Assembly: GCF_004342265.1 (NCBI RefSeq)
Contig: NZ_SMCS01000001.1
Location: 558,001-622,000 of the forward strand
Reading direction: 5' to 3'
Length of the DNA stretch: 64,000 nt
Source: Luteibacter rhizovicinus
GTDB lineage: Bacteria; Pseudomonadota; Gammaproteobacteria; Xanthomonadales; Rhodanobacteraceae
In this document: positions 25,295 through 32,176 of the stretch, piece after piece
Position numbering within the stretch: position 1 is the first letter of the stretch
How the letters are laid out: the number at the start of each line of letters is the position of its first letter
Notes under the pieces: generated by a model
Told to the model about the DNA's origin: nothing
Database searches by the model: none
The model's input: only the letters and a program-made list of their open reading frames with translations
Program-made: the position numbers and the translations under genes

Positions 25295-25669
25295 ATGCGA
25301 AACATTGCAATAGTCGTACTTTGCTTTTCGTTTGCCGGCATGGCCGCGGCGATGGACGTCAAGCTTCCTGCCGAAACGGCAAAGCTACGTGCATCGACGT
25401 TGCCCGGTTACGCTATTGCCACGCGTACGTGCGGCATCTGTCATTCGCTCGACTACGTCGCTTACCAACCGCCTGGCATGAGCCAGGCGCAGTGGACCGC
25501 CGAGGTGACGAAGATGCAGCGTGTCTACGGCGCGCCGATCGGCGACGACGACGTCAAGCTGGTCGGTGCCTATCTTTCCGCGGTCTACGGTTCGGAGGAA
25601 GGGACGGATGGCGGCACGACATCCGGGCAGTCCGCACAGGATATATCGACCACGAAGCGTTCCCCCTGA
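25295..25669 (+). CDS. sorB: SorB-like c-type cytochrome subunit of sulfite dehydrogenase
   Basis: 124 residues with a Sec signal peptide (cut near AAA-MDV, about residue 19) and one haem-binding CxxCH (CGICH). Methionine candidates for the axial ligand lie downstream (PPGMSQAQW, TKMQRVYG). The Gly/Ser/Thr-rich tail (GTDGGTTSGQSAQD) looks disordered. It matches SorB, which accepts electrons from the molybdenum centre of SorA and passes them to the respiratory chain. The close spacing with sorA supports co-expression; the ccm operon in the same window would attach its haem. Confidence 0.88.
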   Translation: MRNIAIVVLCFSFAGMAAAMDVKLPAETAKLRASTLPGYAIATRTCGICHSLDYVAYQPPGMSQAQWTAEVTKMQRVYGAPIGDDDVKLVGAYLSAVYGSEEGTDGGTTSGQSAQDISTTKRSP

Positions 25670-25687
25670 GGGGCTTCGTGCCGGGTA

Positions 25688-25945
25688 TCACTGTCGCGTT
25701 GGACGCTCCCGCGTCGATACGTTGTCGCCGGCGCGTACATGCGTATTCAGACCATCGGCAAGCTCACGGGTGTCCTGTCCGTTAAGGCAGATCGAAACGT
25801 TCTCGCGCAACATGCCAGCGTGAAACAGCTCGTGGCGCAGGTCTGGATAGACTTCGAACATGGCTTCGAGCACGTCGTTCACGGTGTCGCCGTCGACCGG
25901 ACTTTTGGTCACATCGCCAAATGCACTCGAATCATCGTGATTCAT
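25688..25945 (-). CDS. MoaD/ThiS-like ubiquitin-fold protein lacking C-terminal Gly-Gly
   Basis: 85 residues starting after GGGAGA (start at 25945). DGDTVNDVLEAMFEVYPDLR, LRENVSICLNGQDTRELADG and VRAGDNVS align with the beta-grasp sulfur-carrier proteins of the MoaD/ThiS family. Two things are off: the chain ends STRERPTRQ instead of the Gly-Gly tail that carries the thiocarboxylate, and the first beta strand looks replaced by MNHDDSSAFGDVTKSP. It therefore should not act as a normal sulfur carrier. It lies tail-to-tail with sorB, a molybdopterin enzyme operon, which may be meaningful or coincidental. A decaying paralogue is the main alternative. Confidence 0.6.
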   Translation of the reverse strand: MNHDDSSAFGDVTKSPVDGDTVNDVLEAMFEVYPDLRHELFHAGMLRENVSICLNGQDTRELADGLNTHVRAGDNVSTRERPTRQ

Positions 25946-26106
25946 GCCTTTGTCTCCCGCGATACGCAGGGACGAGCATCGTCCCGCAAGGCGGCACGCT
26001 CAATAGGACATGCGTTGTAGGCGCGATCGCGTTAACGATCAAATCCGCCGAGGCAGGGGGCTGCTCGCATGGCTGCCTGAGCCATGATGCTGGCGCACTT
26101 GCAATA

Positions 26107-26124
26107 TGTATCCGATTGGATACA
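26107..26124. promoter_or_regulatory. Inverted repeat operator before the toxin gene
   Basis: TGTATCC-GATT-GGATACA, a perfect 7-bp inverted repeat. TTGCAA (26099-26104) and TACATT (26121-26126) could be -35 and -10 with 16 bases between, so a repressor bound here would block the promoter. Autorepression by the antitoxin is typical of such modules. Confidence 0.6.
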
Positions 26125-26128
26125 TTCC

Positions 26129-26413
26129 ATGGGGTTCGCCGTCAAACAAGCAGGGACGTTCGCCGCTTGGCATAAGGGCGTGAAGGATATGAAGGCGCGT
26201 ATCGCCATCGGCCGCCGAATTGAACGTGCCTCACACGGCAACTTTGGCGACTCGGAACCCGTTGGCGAAGGAGTTTCCGAGATGCGCGTAGACGTTGGTG
26301 CCGGATACCGCGTTTATTACGTCGTGCGCGGGAAGAAGTTGGTGATTCTTTTGTGCGGCGGTGATAAGAGAACGCAGCAAAGCGACATCAAAAAGGCCAG
26401 GGGGGATGGCTAA
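26129..26413 (+). CDS. HigB/RelE-family toxin (addiction module killer type)
   Basis: 94 residues from ATG 26129, or 109 from ATG 26084. The family core is intact: FAAWHKGVKDMKARIAIGRR, HGNFGDSEPVGEGVSEMRVD, GYRVYYVVRG and LLCGGDKRTQQSDI. These small RelE/ParE-fold proteins are usually ribosome-dependent mRNA interferases. The 26129 start matches homologue length but would leave almost no leader if the promoter overlapping the operator is used. The antitoxin gene follows in the usual toxin-first order of HigBA-type modules. Codon use and lower GC than the surroundings suggest acquisition by transfer. Confidence 0.88.
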   Translation: MGFAVKQAGTFAAWHKGVKDMKARIAIGRRIERASHGNFGDSEPVGEGVSEMRVDVGAGYRVYYVVRGKKLVILLCGGDKRTQQSDIKKARGDG

Positions 26414-26457
26414 AGATCATTGACGTTGCAGTCCAGGGAGAATTCCCGGAGAGATTT

Positions 26458-26764
26458 ATGAATAGCAAACTCATCCCATTTGATATGTCTGATGTCCTGG
26501 ATAGCAAAGAGGCGACCATCGAATACATTCGACAGGTGCTCGAGGATGGCGATACAGACGAAATGCTTCGTGCCATTGGTTACATCGCAAAAGCCCGCGG
26601 CATGGCACAAGTTGCCAAGGATGCCGGTCTTGGCCGGGAGAGCCTCTACAAGGCGCTTCGTCCGGGGTGCTCAACCGAAGTTCGAAACGATCAGCAAAGT
26701 ATTCGGTGCCGTAGGACTTCGCATTTCAGTCGAGGCTTCCGACGAACGCCACGCTCACGTCTGA
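26458..26764 (+). pseudogene. HigA-type antitoxin, frameshifted by one G
   Basis: The first 68 residues are a good XRE-type antitoxin: NSKLIPFDMSDVLDS, YIRQVLEDGDTDE and the helix-turn-helix ARGMAQVAKDAGLGRESLYKAL. After RPG the frame goes astray at a four-G run (26664-26667). Removing one G restores GAQPKFETISKVFGAVGLRI, then a stop at 26762-26764, exactly the family ending. As given, translation would run on in the wrong frame to 26985. This is either a real mutation or a base-calling error in a homopolymer. The HTH and N-terminus needed for DNA binding are upstream of the shift. Confidence 0.82.
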
Positions 26765-26791
26765 CAACGTTTTGCCAATCGCCGAATCTCG

Positions 26792-26825
26792 ACGCCTCGC
26801 CTGACCAGCGGGGCGTTTTATTTTG
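26792..26825 (+). terminator. Terminator of the toxin-antitoxin module
   Basis: ACGCCTCGC pairs with GCGGGGCGT (one U-G) around CTGACCA, followed by TTTTATTTT. Confidence 0.85.
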
Positions 26826-26840
26826 GTGCGAAAGTCGGAC
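26821..26840 (+). repeat. Imperfect copy of the tRNA-Leu 3' end (putative att site)
   Basis: TTTTGGTGC-GAAAGTCGGA matches TTTTGGTGCCGAAAGTCGGA at 28270-28289 in the same orientation with one missing C. The latter spans the CCA end and acceptor stem of tRNA-Leu. Direct repeats of a tRNA 3' end at the far side of a segment are the mark left by tyrosine-recombinase integration. No integrase gene remains between the two copies. Confidence 0.6.
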
Positions 26841-26867
26841 TTTAACGGTATTGGATTGCAATGGCGT

Positions 26868-26885
26868 TGTAGGGATAGTCCTACA
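26868..26885. promoter_or_regulatory. Inverted repeat, possible regulator site
   Basis: TGTAGG-GATAGT-CCTACA, a 6-6-6 inverted repeat in the 235-base gap before the leader ORF at 27062, with another CCTACA-like piece (CCCTACAG) about 25 bases on. The binding protein is unknown. Confidence 0.4.
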
Positions 26886-27061
26886 TAGTTGCTCGGTCGA
26901 GCCCTACAGACTGTTCTTGTCGCGTTCGCGAAGATCGAAGGGCTGTGGTGTGTCAGCTGTTCTATGTCGGCTCCTTCGGCATTGATAGCCAATATGGGGC
27001 TCAGGGGTCAAATCAAAGCCGCCGTGGATCATCCATGGCCCAACGCTGAAAGGGGAACCCA

Positions 27062-27103
27062 ATGAAGACGAAGTCCGTGCGCCGCAAGGCGCTGATCGTT
27101 TGA
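27062..27103 (+). CDS. 13-residue leader peptide coupled to the secreted protein gene
   Basis: ATG at 27062 follows AAGGGGAACCC, a good ribosome site, and encodes MKTKSVRRKALIV before TGA. The stop overlaps the next start as TGATG, while the downstream gene has no ribosome site of its own. Translation of the peptide would deliver ribosomes to the main gene. The basic peptide itself shows no regulatory codon run. Confidence 0.5.
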   Translation: MKTKSVRRKALIV

Positions 27104-28116
27104 TGAAGCGCATCTCGCTACTCGCATTCATGTTGCTGCCTTTCGCGGCAAGTGCCCAATCTGTCCCTGATAAATACTTCGGATATTTCGGTGGCGACTA
27201 CCCTCCCGCGCCCAATACGGACGTGGGGTCCGGATTCGCCGAGATGAAGGCTCACATCAACCTCTATTCACTCCAGAACTGGTCTGGCTTTACCACGCCG
27301 GACGCCAGGGCCGAAAATCAGAATAGGGTTCTCACGCGTCTGGCGGAGGCGAAGGCCGCGCACGTGCACGCAATCGTTCCGGCACACCCGTTCGTCTTCC
27401 AGGCTGTGAGAGACAGCGCCACAGGAAATATCACATGCTGGAATAATGACCCCACGGCTGCCGCCTCATGGGCATCGCTTTCCCAGGCGATGGTGGATCA
27501 GGGCTATCTCATTCCCGGGGACCCGGTGCGCAGCACGGTGGTTGCCGTCTATATAGTGGACGAGCCCAATTCCATTGAGAATGTTTGCCTTTCCGATACC
27601 AATGGCCAAGCCAACCCGAGCTTCGTCAACGCCGTGAACGCGGTCCGGCAGGACCCACGAACTGCATCACTGCCTATTGCGTCGATATTGAGCCGCAACG
27701 CCGACAACTTTTCACAGGGCGCGAAGTTGCTCGACTGGGTTGGTTTCGATTACTACCCATACAACAACGATCAGTGGAAGAGTGCATTTGCCTCTTTCAA
27801 GGCGGCAGTACCCGGTAAAAAGTACATTGTCGTTCCGGGTGCTCAAGAGAATTGTCCCGGCGTTACAAACAACGATCCCACCGCGTTCGTGAATGCGATG
27901 AACACCGATCCTTCGGTTGTTTGGTTGGCACCATTCATGTGGGGCGGTGGGACGCCCCCTTGCAAGGGAGTCAGGGACCTCCCGGACCGTCGGACGACTT
28001 ACACCCAGGAGGGTCTGAACATCCGGAACGCGCAGTGCGCAAGGTCTCAGGCTGACAAGTTATTTTGCAGCGGGACCGTGGACATCAGTGCTGCCCTCAA
28101 CCTGCTTCTGAATTGA
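27103..28116 (+). CDS. Secreted protein of unknown function, glycosidase-like
   Basis: 337 residues with a clear Sec signal peptide (MKRISLLAFMLLPFAASAQS). I do not recognise the family. Features suggesting a TIM-barrel hydrolase: alternating strand/helix pattern, a strand ending in acidic residues VVAVYIVDEPNS, LLDWVGFDYYPYN and KYIVVPGAQENC, as in clan-A glycoside hydrolases where glutamates end strands. Six or so cysteines in the C-terminal half could form disulfides. Base composition is lower in GC than the neighbours and the gene is the only cargo between the tRNA-Leu direct repeats, so recent acquisition is likely. The start at 27103 overlaps a leader ORF stop. Confidence 0.75.
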   Translation: MKRISLLAFMLLPFAASAQSVPDKYFGYFGGDYPPAPNTDVGSGFAEMKAHINLYSLQNWSGFTTPDARAENQNRVLTRLAEAKAAHVHAIVPAHPFVFQAVRDSATGNITCWNNDPTAAASWASLSQAMVDQGYLIPGDPVRSTVVAVYIVDEPNSIENVCLSDTNGQANPSFVNAVNAVRQDPRTASLPIASILSRNADNFSQGAKLLDWVGFDYYPYNNDQWKSAFASFKAAVPGKKYIVVPGAQENCPGVTNNDPTAFVNAMNTDPSVVWLAPFMWGGGTPPCKGVRDLPDRRTTYTQEGLNIRNAQCARSQADKLFCSGTVDISAALNLLLN

Positions 28117-28241
28117 TGTACCGGCGCTCAAGGACGAGCGCGCACTCCACGCTGTAAAAATCGATTGGTGGCTTCCATATGCCAGTCCGAACCGCTCCAC
28201 TTCATTTGGGGTATCCAGGCGACGGTGGGCTAGCGGAAAAG

Positions 28242-28263
28242 AAAAAGGCCCGCAAAGCGGGCC
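28242..28263 (-). terminator. Terminator downstream of tRNA-Leu
   Basis: On the minus strand, GGCCCGC-TTT-GCGGGCC is followed by five T. It lies ten bases past the CCA end of the tRNA. Confidence 0.9.
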
Positions 28264-28272
28264 TGAATCTTT

Positions 28273-28359
28273 TGGTGCCGAAAGTCGGAATCGAACCGAC
28301 ACTCTGTCGCCAGAAACGGATTTTGAGTCCGTCGCGTCTACCAGTTCCGCCATTTCGGC
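28273..28359 (-). tRNA. tRNA-Leu, anticodon CAA
   Basis: 87 bases with CCA encoded and a long variable arm, as expected for leucine. Acceptor GCCGAAA pairs with TTTCGGC; the anticodon stem ACGGA/TCCGT encloses CTCAAAA, giving anticodon CAA (reading TTG); the T arm is TCGG-TTCGATT-CCGA. Its 3' end is duplicated at 26821. Confidence 0.97.
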
Positions 28360-28382
28360 ACGGATTGCAGATTATGAGGCAA

Positions 28383-28961
28383 TCAGTGGACGCGGTCGAG
28401 TCCCAGCTGACGCTCGTCGCGCAGATACCAGTCGTCGCCTTCCGGGTTGAACACCGCGCACTGGGTCATGCGGCCCGAATAGATGTGCAGGCTGATCGCG
28501 ATGGCGTTGTCGCTGGGATTGCGGATGGTGTGGTACTCGTGCGGCGGAATCAGGCTGCCGGCAGAGCCGGGGCCGGCCTGGATCGAGCCGACGGGGCGGA
28601 AGTGGTAGCGCTGGTCGTCGTGGTCCAGGAGCTCGTACTGGACGATCTCGAGCGCGCCGTTCCAGACGCCTTCCACGCACCACATGCCGCTGTGGTCGTG
28701 GATCAGGGTGCCCTGGCCGGGGCCCCAGGTCATCGCCACGACGCTATAGCCGTGTTCGTCGCTGCGGTAAAGCTCGCGGCGGGCGTAGTGGTCGCCGGCG
28801 GATTCGAAGACGCAGGCCGGAAGCTGTACTTCGTTCTCGCGAATCAGGCGGCACAGCGCGTTGCGCAGGGTGTCGGTGATGGCGGGGGTGCTGTCCTTGG
28901 CGACCGATGCGTCGATGGCTTCGATCAGTTTATTGCTGCCCGGAAAATCGAGAGTGATCAT
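28383..28961 (-). CDS. Cysteine dioxygenase family protein
   Basis: 192 residues of the cupin-type thiol dioxygenases. The iron ligands are the two histidines in LIHDHSGMWC and a third in the PPHEYHTIRN/SLHIYSG region, and GYSVVAMTWGPGQGT precedes the first pair. The Cys two residues after the HDHSGM motif corresponds in position to the region where animal enzymes form a Cys-Tyr crosslink. The family oxidises cysteine to cysteine sulfinate or 3-mercaptopropionate to its sulfinate; the substrate is not settled by motif. It follows the metX-family gene by 71 bases on the same strand, in a sulfur-metabolism setting. Confidence 0.88.
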   Translation of the reverse strand: MITLDFPGSNKLIEAIDASVAKDSTPAITDTLRNALCRLIRENEVQLPACVFESAGDHYARRELYRSDEHGYSVVAMTWGPGQGTLIHDHSGMWCVEGVWNGALEIVQYELLDHDDQRYHFRPVGSIQAGPGSAGSLIPPHEYHTIRNPSDNAIAISLHIYSGRMTQCAVFNPEGDDWYLRDERQLGLDRVH

Positions 28962-29032
28962 GGGGAGGACCTCGTGGGACGGAGCGGTGACGCTACACCG
29001 GCCATCATATCAGCAGGCGGCGCGGGCCGCCC

Positions 29033-30142
29033 TCATGGGTTCAGGGTGGCCAGAAACCCGCCGATGGCGCGGCTGTAGTTCTCGATATCGACCAGGAAGG
29101 CGTCGTGGCCCTGCGGCGAGTCCAGCGCGACGAAGTCCACGTCCGCGCCGGAAGCCCGCAGGCCAGTGGCGATCGTTTCCTGCTGTTCCAGGGGGAACAG
29201 GATGTCCGTGCTGACGCCGATGACCAGCGCCTGCTCGACATGGATGCGAGCCAGCCCTTTCAGGACATCCCCTTCGCCGTATTCGCCGATGTCGAACCAG
29301 TCGCTGGCCCGGGACAGGTACAGGTAGCTGTTGGGGTCGAAGGTGCGGTTGAAACGGCGTGCGTGGCCTTCCAGGTACGACTCCACCTGGAACTCGAAGC
29401 CGAACGGTTCGTTTTCTTCGCGCTGGTCCGGTTCGAGGCGGATGCGCGCGAACCGTCCGTTCCATTCCATCGCGGAACGGTAGGTAATCACGCCGAGTTT
29501 GCGCGCGATGCTCATCCCGTGTTCCGGATAACTGGCGTCGTCGTACTGTCCGTTGTTCCAGTGCGGATCGAGGCGGATGGCCTCGCGTTGCAGCGAGCGG
29601 ATGGCGATGGCGAAGGGTTGCGCCTGCGGCGCCGTATCGACACTGATATGCGTGCGCACGCTTTTCGGGTGAAGCAGCATGTAAGCCAGTGCGCTCATCC
29701 CGCCCATCGAGCAACCGACCAGACAGGCAAGGCGCACGATGCCCATGCCCGTAACCGCCTCATATGCCGCGTTGGCAACGTCTTCTAGCGCAAGTTCGGG
29801 GAAGTCCAGCCGGTAAGGCGCACCCGTCGCGGGATCGTTCGACGCGGGGCAGGTGGAGCCCTTGTCGCTGCCCAGCGAGTTGACGCAGATGACGTGGAAC
29901 CGATCGGTATCGAATGCTCTGCCGGGACCGATCATGTCCTCCCACCAGCCGTGCGAGGGATCTTCGGCGTTCGAAGCGGCATGCGCGCTCGGCGACAGGC
30001 CGGTAAGGATCAGGATGGCATTGGCGCGATCGGCATCGAGTTCGCCCCAGGTTTCGTATGCCACCCGCGCGCCGCGCAGTGCTCCGCCGCGCTTCATCGG
30101 GAAGGGCGAAGACAGCTGGTGATAACGTCGCGCGTCGCCCAT
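29033..30142 (-). CDS. metX: MetX-family acyltransferase, probable serine O-succinyltransferase
   Basis: 369 residues of the alpha/beta-hydrolase MetX family: nucleophile Ser in VGCSMGGMSAL, Asp in STDILFP and His in PQGHDAFLVD. Motifs such as GLSPSAHAASN, WWEDMIGPGRAFDTDR and SLGSDKGSTCPASNDPATG look like the Xanthomonadales subgroup reported as L-serine O-succinyltransferase feeding cysteine synthesis, rather than classical homoserine O-acetyltransferase. That specificity is from memory of the family and is not proved by the sequence. The gene starts eight bases after ccmI ends, at the tail of the ccm operon, and precedes cysteine dioxygenase. Confidence 0.82.
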   Translation of the reverse strand: MGDARRYHQLSSPFPMKRGGALRGARVAYETWGELDADRANAILILTGLSPSAHAASNAEDPSHGWWEDMIGPGRAFDTDRFHVICVNSLGSDKGSTCPASNDPATGAPYRLDFPELALEDVANAAYEAVTGMGIVRLACLVGCSMGGMSALAYMLLHPKSVRTHISVDTAPQAQPFAIAIRSLQREAIRLDPHWNNGQYDDASYPEHGMSIARKLGVITYRSAMEWNGRFARIRLEPDQREENEPFGFEFQVESYLEGHARRFNRTFDPNSYLYLSRASDWFDIGEYGEGDVLKGLARIHVEQALVIGVSTDILFPLEQQETIATGLRASGADVDFVALDSPQGHDAFLVDIENYSRAIGGFLATLNP

Positions 30143-30150
30143 GGTCGTCC

Positions 30151-31194
30151 TTAGTGTGTGCGGTCGATGACGATCTTGACCGGTTCGGTGCGTGCCGTGT
30201 CGACAACGCCTGCGTCGCCTTCCAGATCGCCGGTTTGTGCGATGGCCTGTCCGTTACGGCTGATCCGTGCCGCGACAAAAACGCGCGGCGCGGACGATAG
30301 CGTGAACTGCGGCGTCATACCCATGCCGTCGGTCAACGTGACGGAAGCGGGCAGGGATGCGGCCGGGAGCTTCGCTACGGCCAGTGGCATCGGCGGTCCG
30401 TTTTCCGCACGGGCGAAAATGTAGAGCGTGTCGCCCGGTGCGAGCTTCGCTTTCAGCGCGGGAGCAAGCGCGACTTCGACGTGTAACTGCGCGCGCGAAG
30501 ACGTGTTGGAAGACGTACTGGCGGCCGGTGCCGTCGCGCCACCGGCACGGGCATCCGCCTGCGCGATCTGCTCGGCGACGGCCTGGGCCACGCCCGAGTC
30601 CGGATCGAGCATCGGTTGCAGCTTCTTCCAGAGGGCCGACGCCTCGGCATAGCGACCCATCTGGAAATTGCTGATACCAAGCAGCCAGAGACCGCGCTGA
30701 CTTTGCGGATCGGCGGCGACGGCACGTTCGAGCAGTTCGCGCGAGCGGCCGTCGATACGGTGATCGGGACGGACCAGCGAATCGGCTTCGGCCCAGCCAA
30801 CCATGGCGACCGTGTTGTTCGCATCGGCTTTCAGTGCGCCATCGTAGGCATCGCGTGCATCCGAGGGCTGCTTCAGCATGCCGTAGGTCTGGCCCAGCAG
30901 CAGCCAGCCCTGCACGTCGCCGGGCTGTTCGGCCAGACGCTGGCGCAGCTCGGCGATGGCCTGGGGAATACTGATCTGCGCGGGCTTCTCGACGCCGCCC
31001 AGCGTCGCGGGTGTACCGACAAGCGCGTACAGGCCGATTGCGCCAAGCGGCACGACGAAGGCGATGGCGAGCACGATCGCGAACACGCCGCGCGAGCGGC
31101 CGCTCTGGCGACCCTGACGAATAAGCGGAACGAGGAGCAGCGCGAGTGCGATGACCAGCATGACCGCCGCGGCGGCATAAAAAGCGAACTTCAC
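30151..31194 (-). CDS. ccmI: Cytochrome c biogenesis protein CcmI (CycH)
   Basis: 347 residues: two N-terminal membrane helices (about 4-22 and 38-58), then a TPR domain in the periplasm (IAELRQRLAEQPGDVQGWLLL-type repeats, in part) and a C-terminal beta domain (VALAPALKAKLAPGDTLYIFA) as in CcmI. It is the apocytochrome chaperone that hands the CxxCH region to the CcmF-CcmH haem ligase. Its start overlaps the ccmH stop by four bases. It closes the ccm set on this strand. Confidence 0.93.
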   Translation of the reverse strand: MKFAFYAAAAVMLVIALALLLVPLIRQGRQSGRSRGVFAIVLAIAFVVPLGAIGLYALVGTPATLGGVEKPAQISIPQAIAELRQRLAEQPGDVQGWLLLGQTYGMLKQPSDARDAYDGALKADANNTVAMVGWAEADSLVRPDHRIDGRSRELLERAVAADPQSQRGLWLLGISNFQMGRYAEASALWKKLQPMLDPDSGVAQAVAEQIAQADARAGGATAPAASTSSNTSSRAQLHVEVALAPALKAKLAPGDTLYIFARAENGPPMPLAVAKLPAASLPASVTLTDGMGMTPQFTLSSAPRVFVAARISRNGQAIAQTGDLEGDAGVVDTARTEPVKIVIDRTH

Positions 31195-31634
31195 CAGTCG
31201 TCCTCGTTATCGGCGGTCGTCGCGACGTTGTTGTTCGTCGCGTTGCGGCTACGGCGGCGCACCTGCAGGGCGACCACGACGGCACCGGCGAGCAGGACGA
31301 CGCCCGGACCGAACCACAGCAGCCATGTGCCGGGTTTCACCGGCGGTTGGTAAAGCACGAAGTCGGAGTAGCGCTGGACCAGATACGACTTGATCTCCTC
31401 GTCGCTCTTGCCGGCCTGCATCAGGTCGAAAATCTGTCGACGCAGATCGTGCGCGATGGGTGCATTCGAATCGGCCAGCGTTTCGTTCTGGCACATCGGG
31501 CAGCGCAGTTCCGCGCTGAGTTTCTGGAAGCGGACTTCCTCGGCGCGATCGCGAAACGGCAGCGGCTGGATGGCCTGCGCGAAGCACGCACCGATGGCCA
31601 GCGCGAAAACCAGCAGGGCGAGCAGGCGGCGCAT
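31191..31634 (-). CDS. ccmH: Thiol-disulfide oxidoreductase CcmH (CcmL)
   Basis: 147 residues: signal peptide, the redox motif LRCPMCQNETLADSN (LRCxxCQ), three-helix fold, and a membrane helix near the end (WLLWFGPGVVLLAGAVVV). It keeps the apocytochrome CxxCH cysteines reduced for haem ligation. The start codon at 31634 overlaps the ccmG stop by one base (TGATG). CcmI is a separate gene here, unlike E. coli where CcmH carries both parts. Confidence 0.95.
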   Translation of the reverse strand: MRRLLALLVFALAIGACFAQAIQPLPFRDRAEEVRFQKLSAELRCPMCQNETLADSNAPIAHDLRRQIFDLMQAGKSDEEIKSYLVQRYSDFVLYQPPVKPGTWLLWFGPGVVLLAGAVVVALQVRRRSRNATNNNVATTADNEDDW

Positions 31635-32176
31635 CAGGGCGATTCCTTCGCCAGCGCTTCGACAGCGGGCTTCAGCTCCGTCGTCATCACGTCGGGCGTG
31701 AGCGGACCCACGTGCTTGTAGCGAATGAAGCCTTTCGCATCGATCAGAAACGTTTCGGGGGCACCGTAGACACCGAAGTCCAGCGCCTGCCTGCCGTCGC
31801 GATCGGCCACGATCACGTCGAACGGATTCCCGTGTTCGGCGATCCACGCGTTGGCCGCGTCCGGCTCGTCCTTGTAGTTGTAGCCGACAAGGGCGATGCC
31901 CAGCGTCTTCGCATCGGTCATCAGCATGGGATGCTCGTGCACGCATTCGATGCACCAGCTGCCGAAGATATTCAGCAGGTAAGGCTTGCCGAGCAGCGAA
32001 GCCTTGCCGACCTTGCGCGCGTCGTCGCCGAGGACAGGCAACTGGAAATCCGGTGCGGGCTGGTTGATCAGCGGCGAAACGATTTCGTGCTGGTCGTGTT
32101 GCGTGTTCCACCAGATACCGAAGCCGAACAGACTGGCCAGCAGCAGGAACGCCAGGAGCGGAAGCAAGCGGCTCAT
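31634..32176 (-). CDS. ccmG: Thiol:disulfide interchange protein CcmG (DsbE)
   Basis: 180 residues from ATG 32176, with an N-terminal membrane anchor (LLPLLAFLLLASLFGFGIWW) and a thioredoxin fold. The active site is WCIEC in NIFGSWCIECVHEHP, and the cis-proline loop reads VYGAPETFLID, with GAPETF typical of CcmG. It passes electrons from DsbD/CcdA to CcmH or the apocytochrome. It overlaps ccmF by four bases and ccmH by one. Confidence 0.95.
   Translation of the reverse strand: MSRLLPLLAFLLLASLFGFGIWWNTQHDQHEIVSPLINQPAPDFQLPVLGDDARKVGKASLLGKPYLLNIFGSWCIECVHEHPMLMTDAKTLGIALVGYNYKDEPDAANAWIAEHGNPFDVIVADRDGRQALDFGVYGAPETFLIDAKGFIRYKHVGPLTPDVMTTELKPAVEALAKESP

Noticed and set aside
26458-26985. 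175-residue antitoxin as read without correction
   Set aside because: Residues past about 68 come from the wrong frame and run through the terminator.
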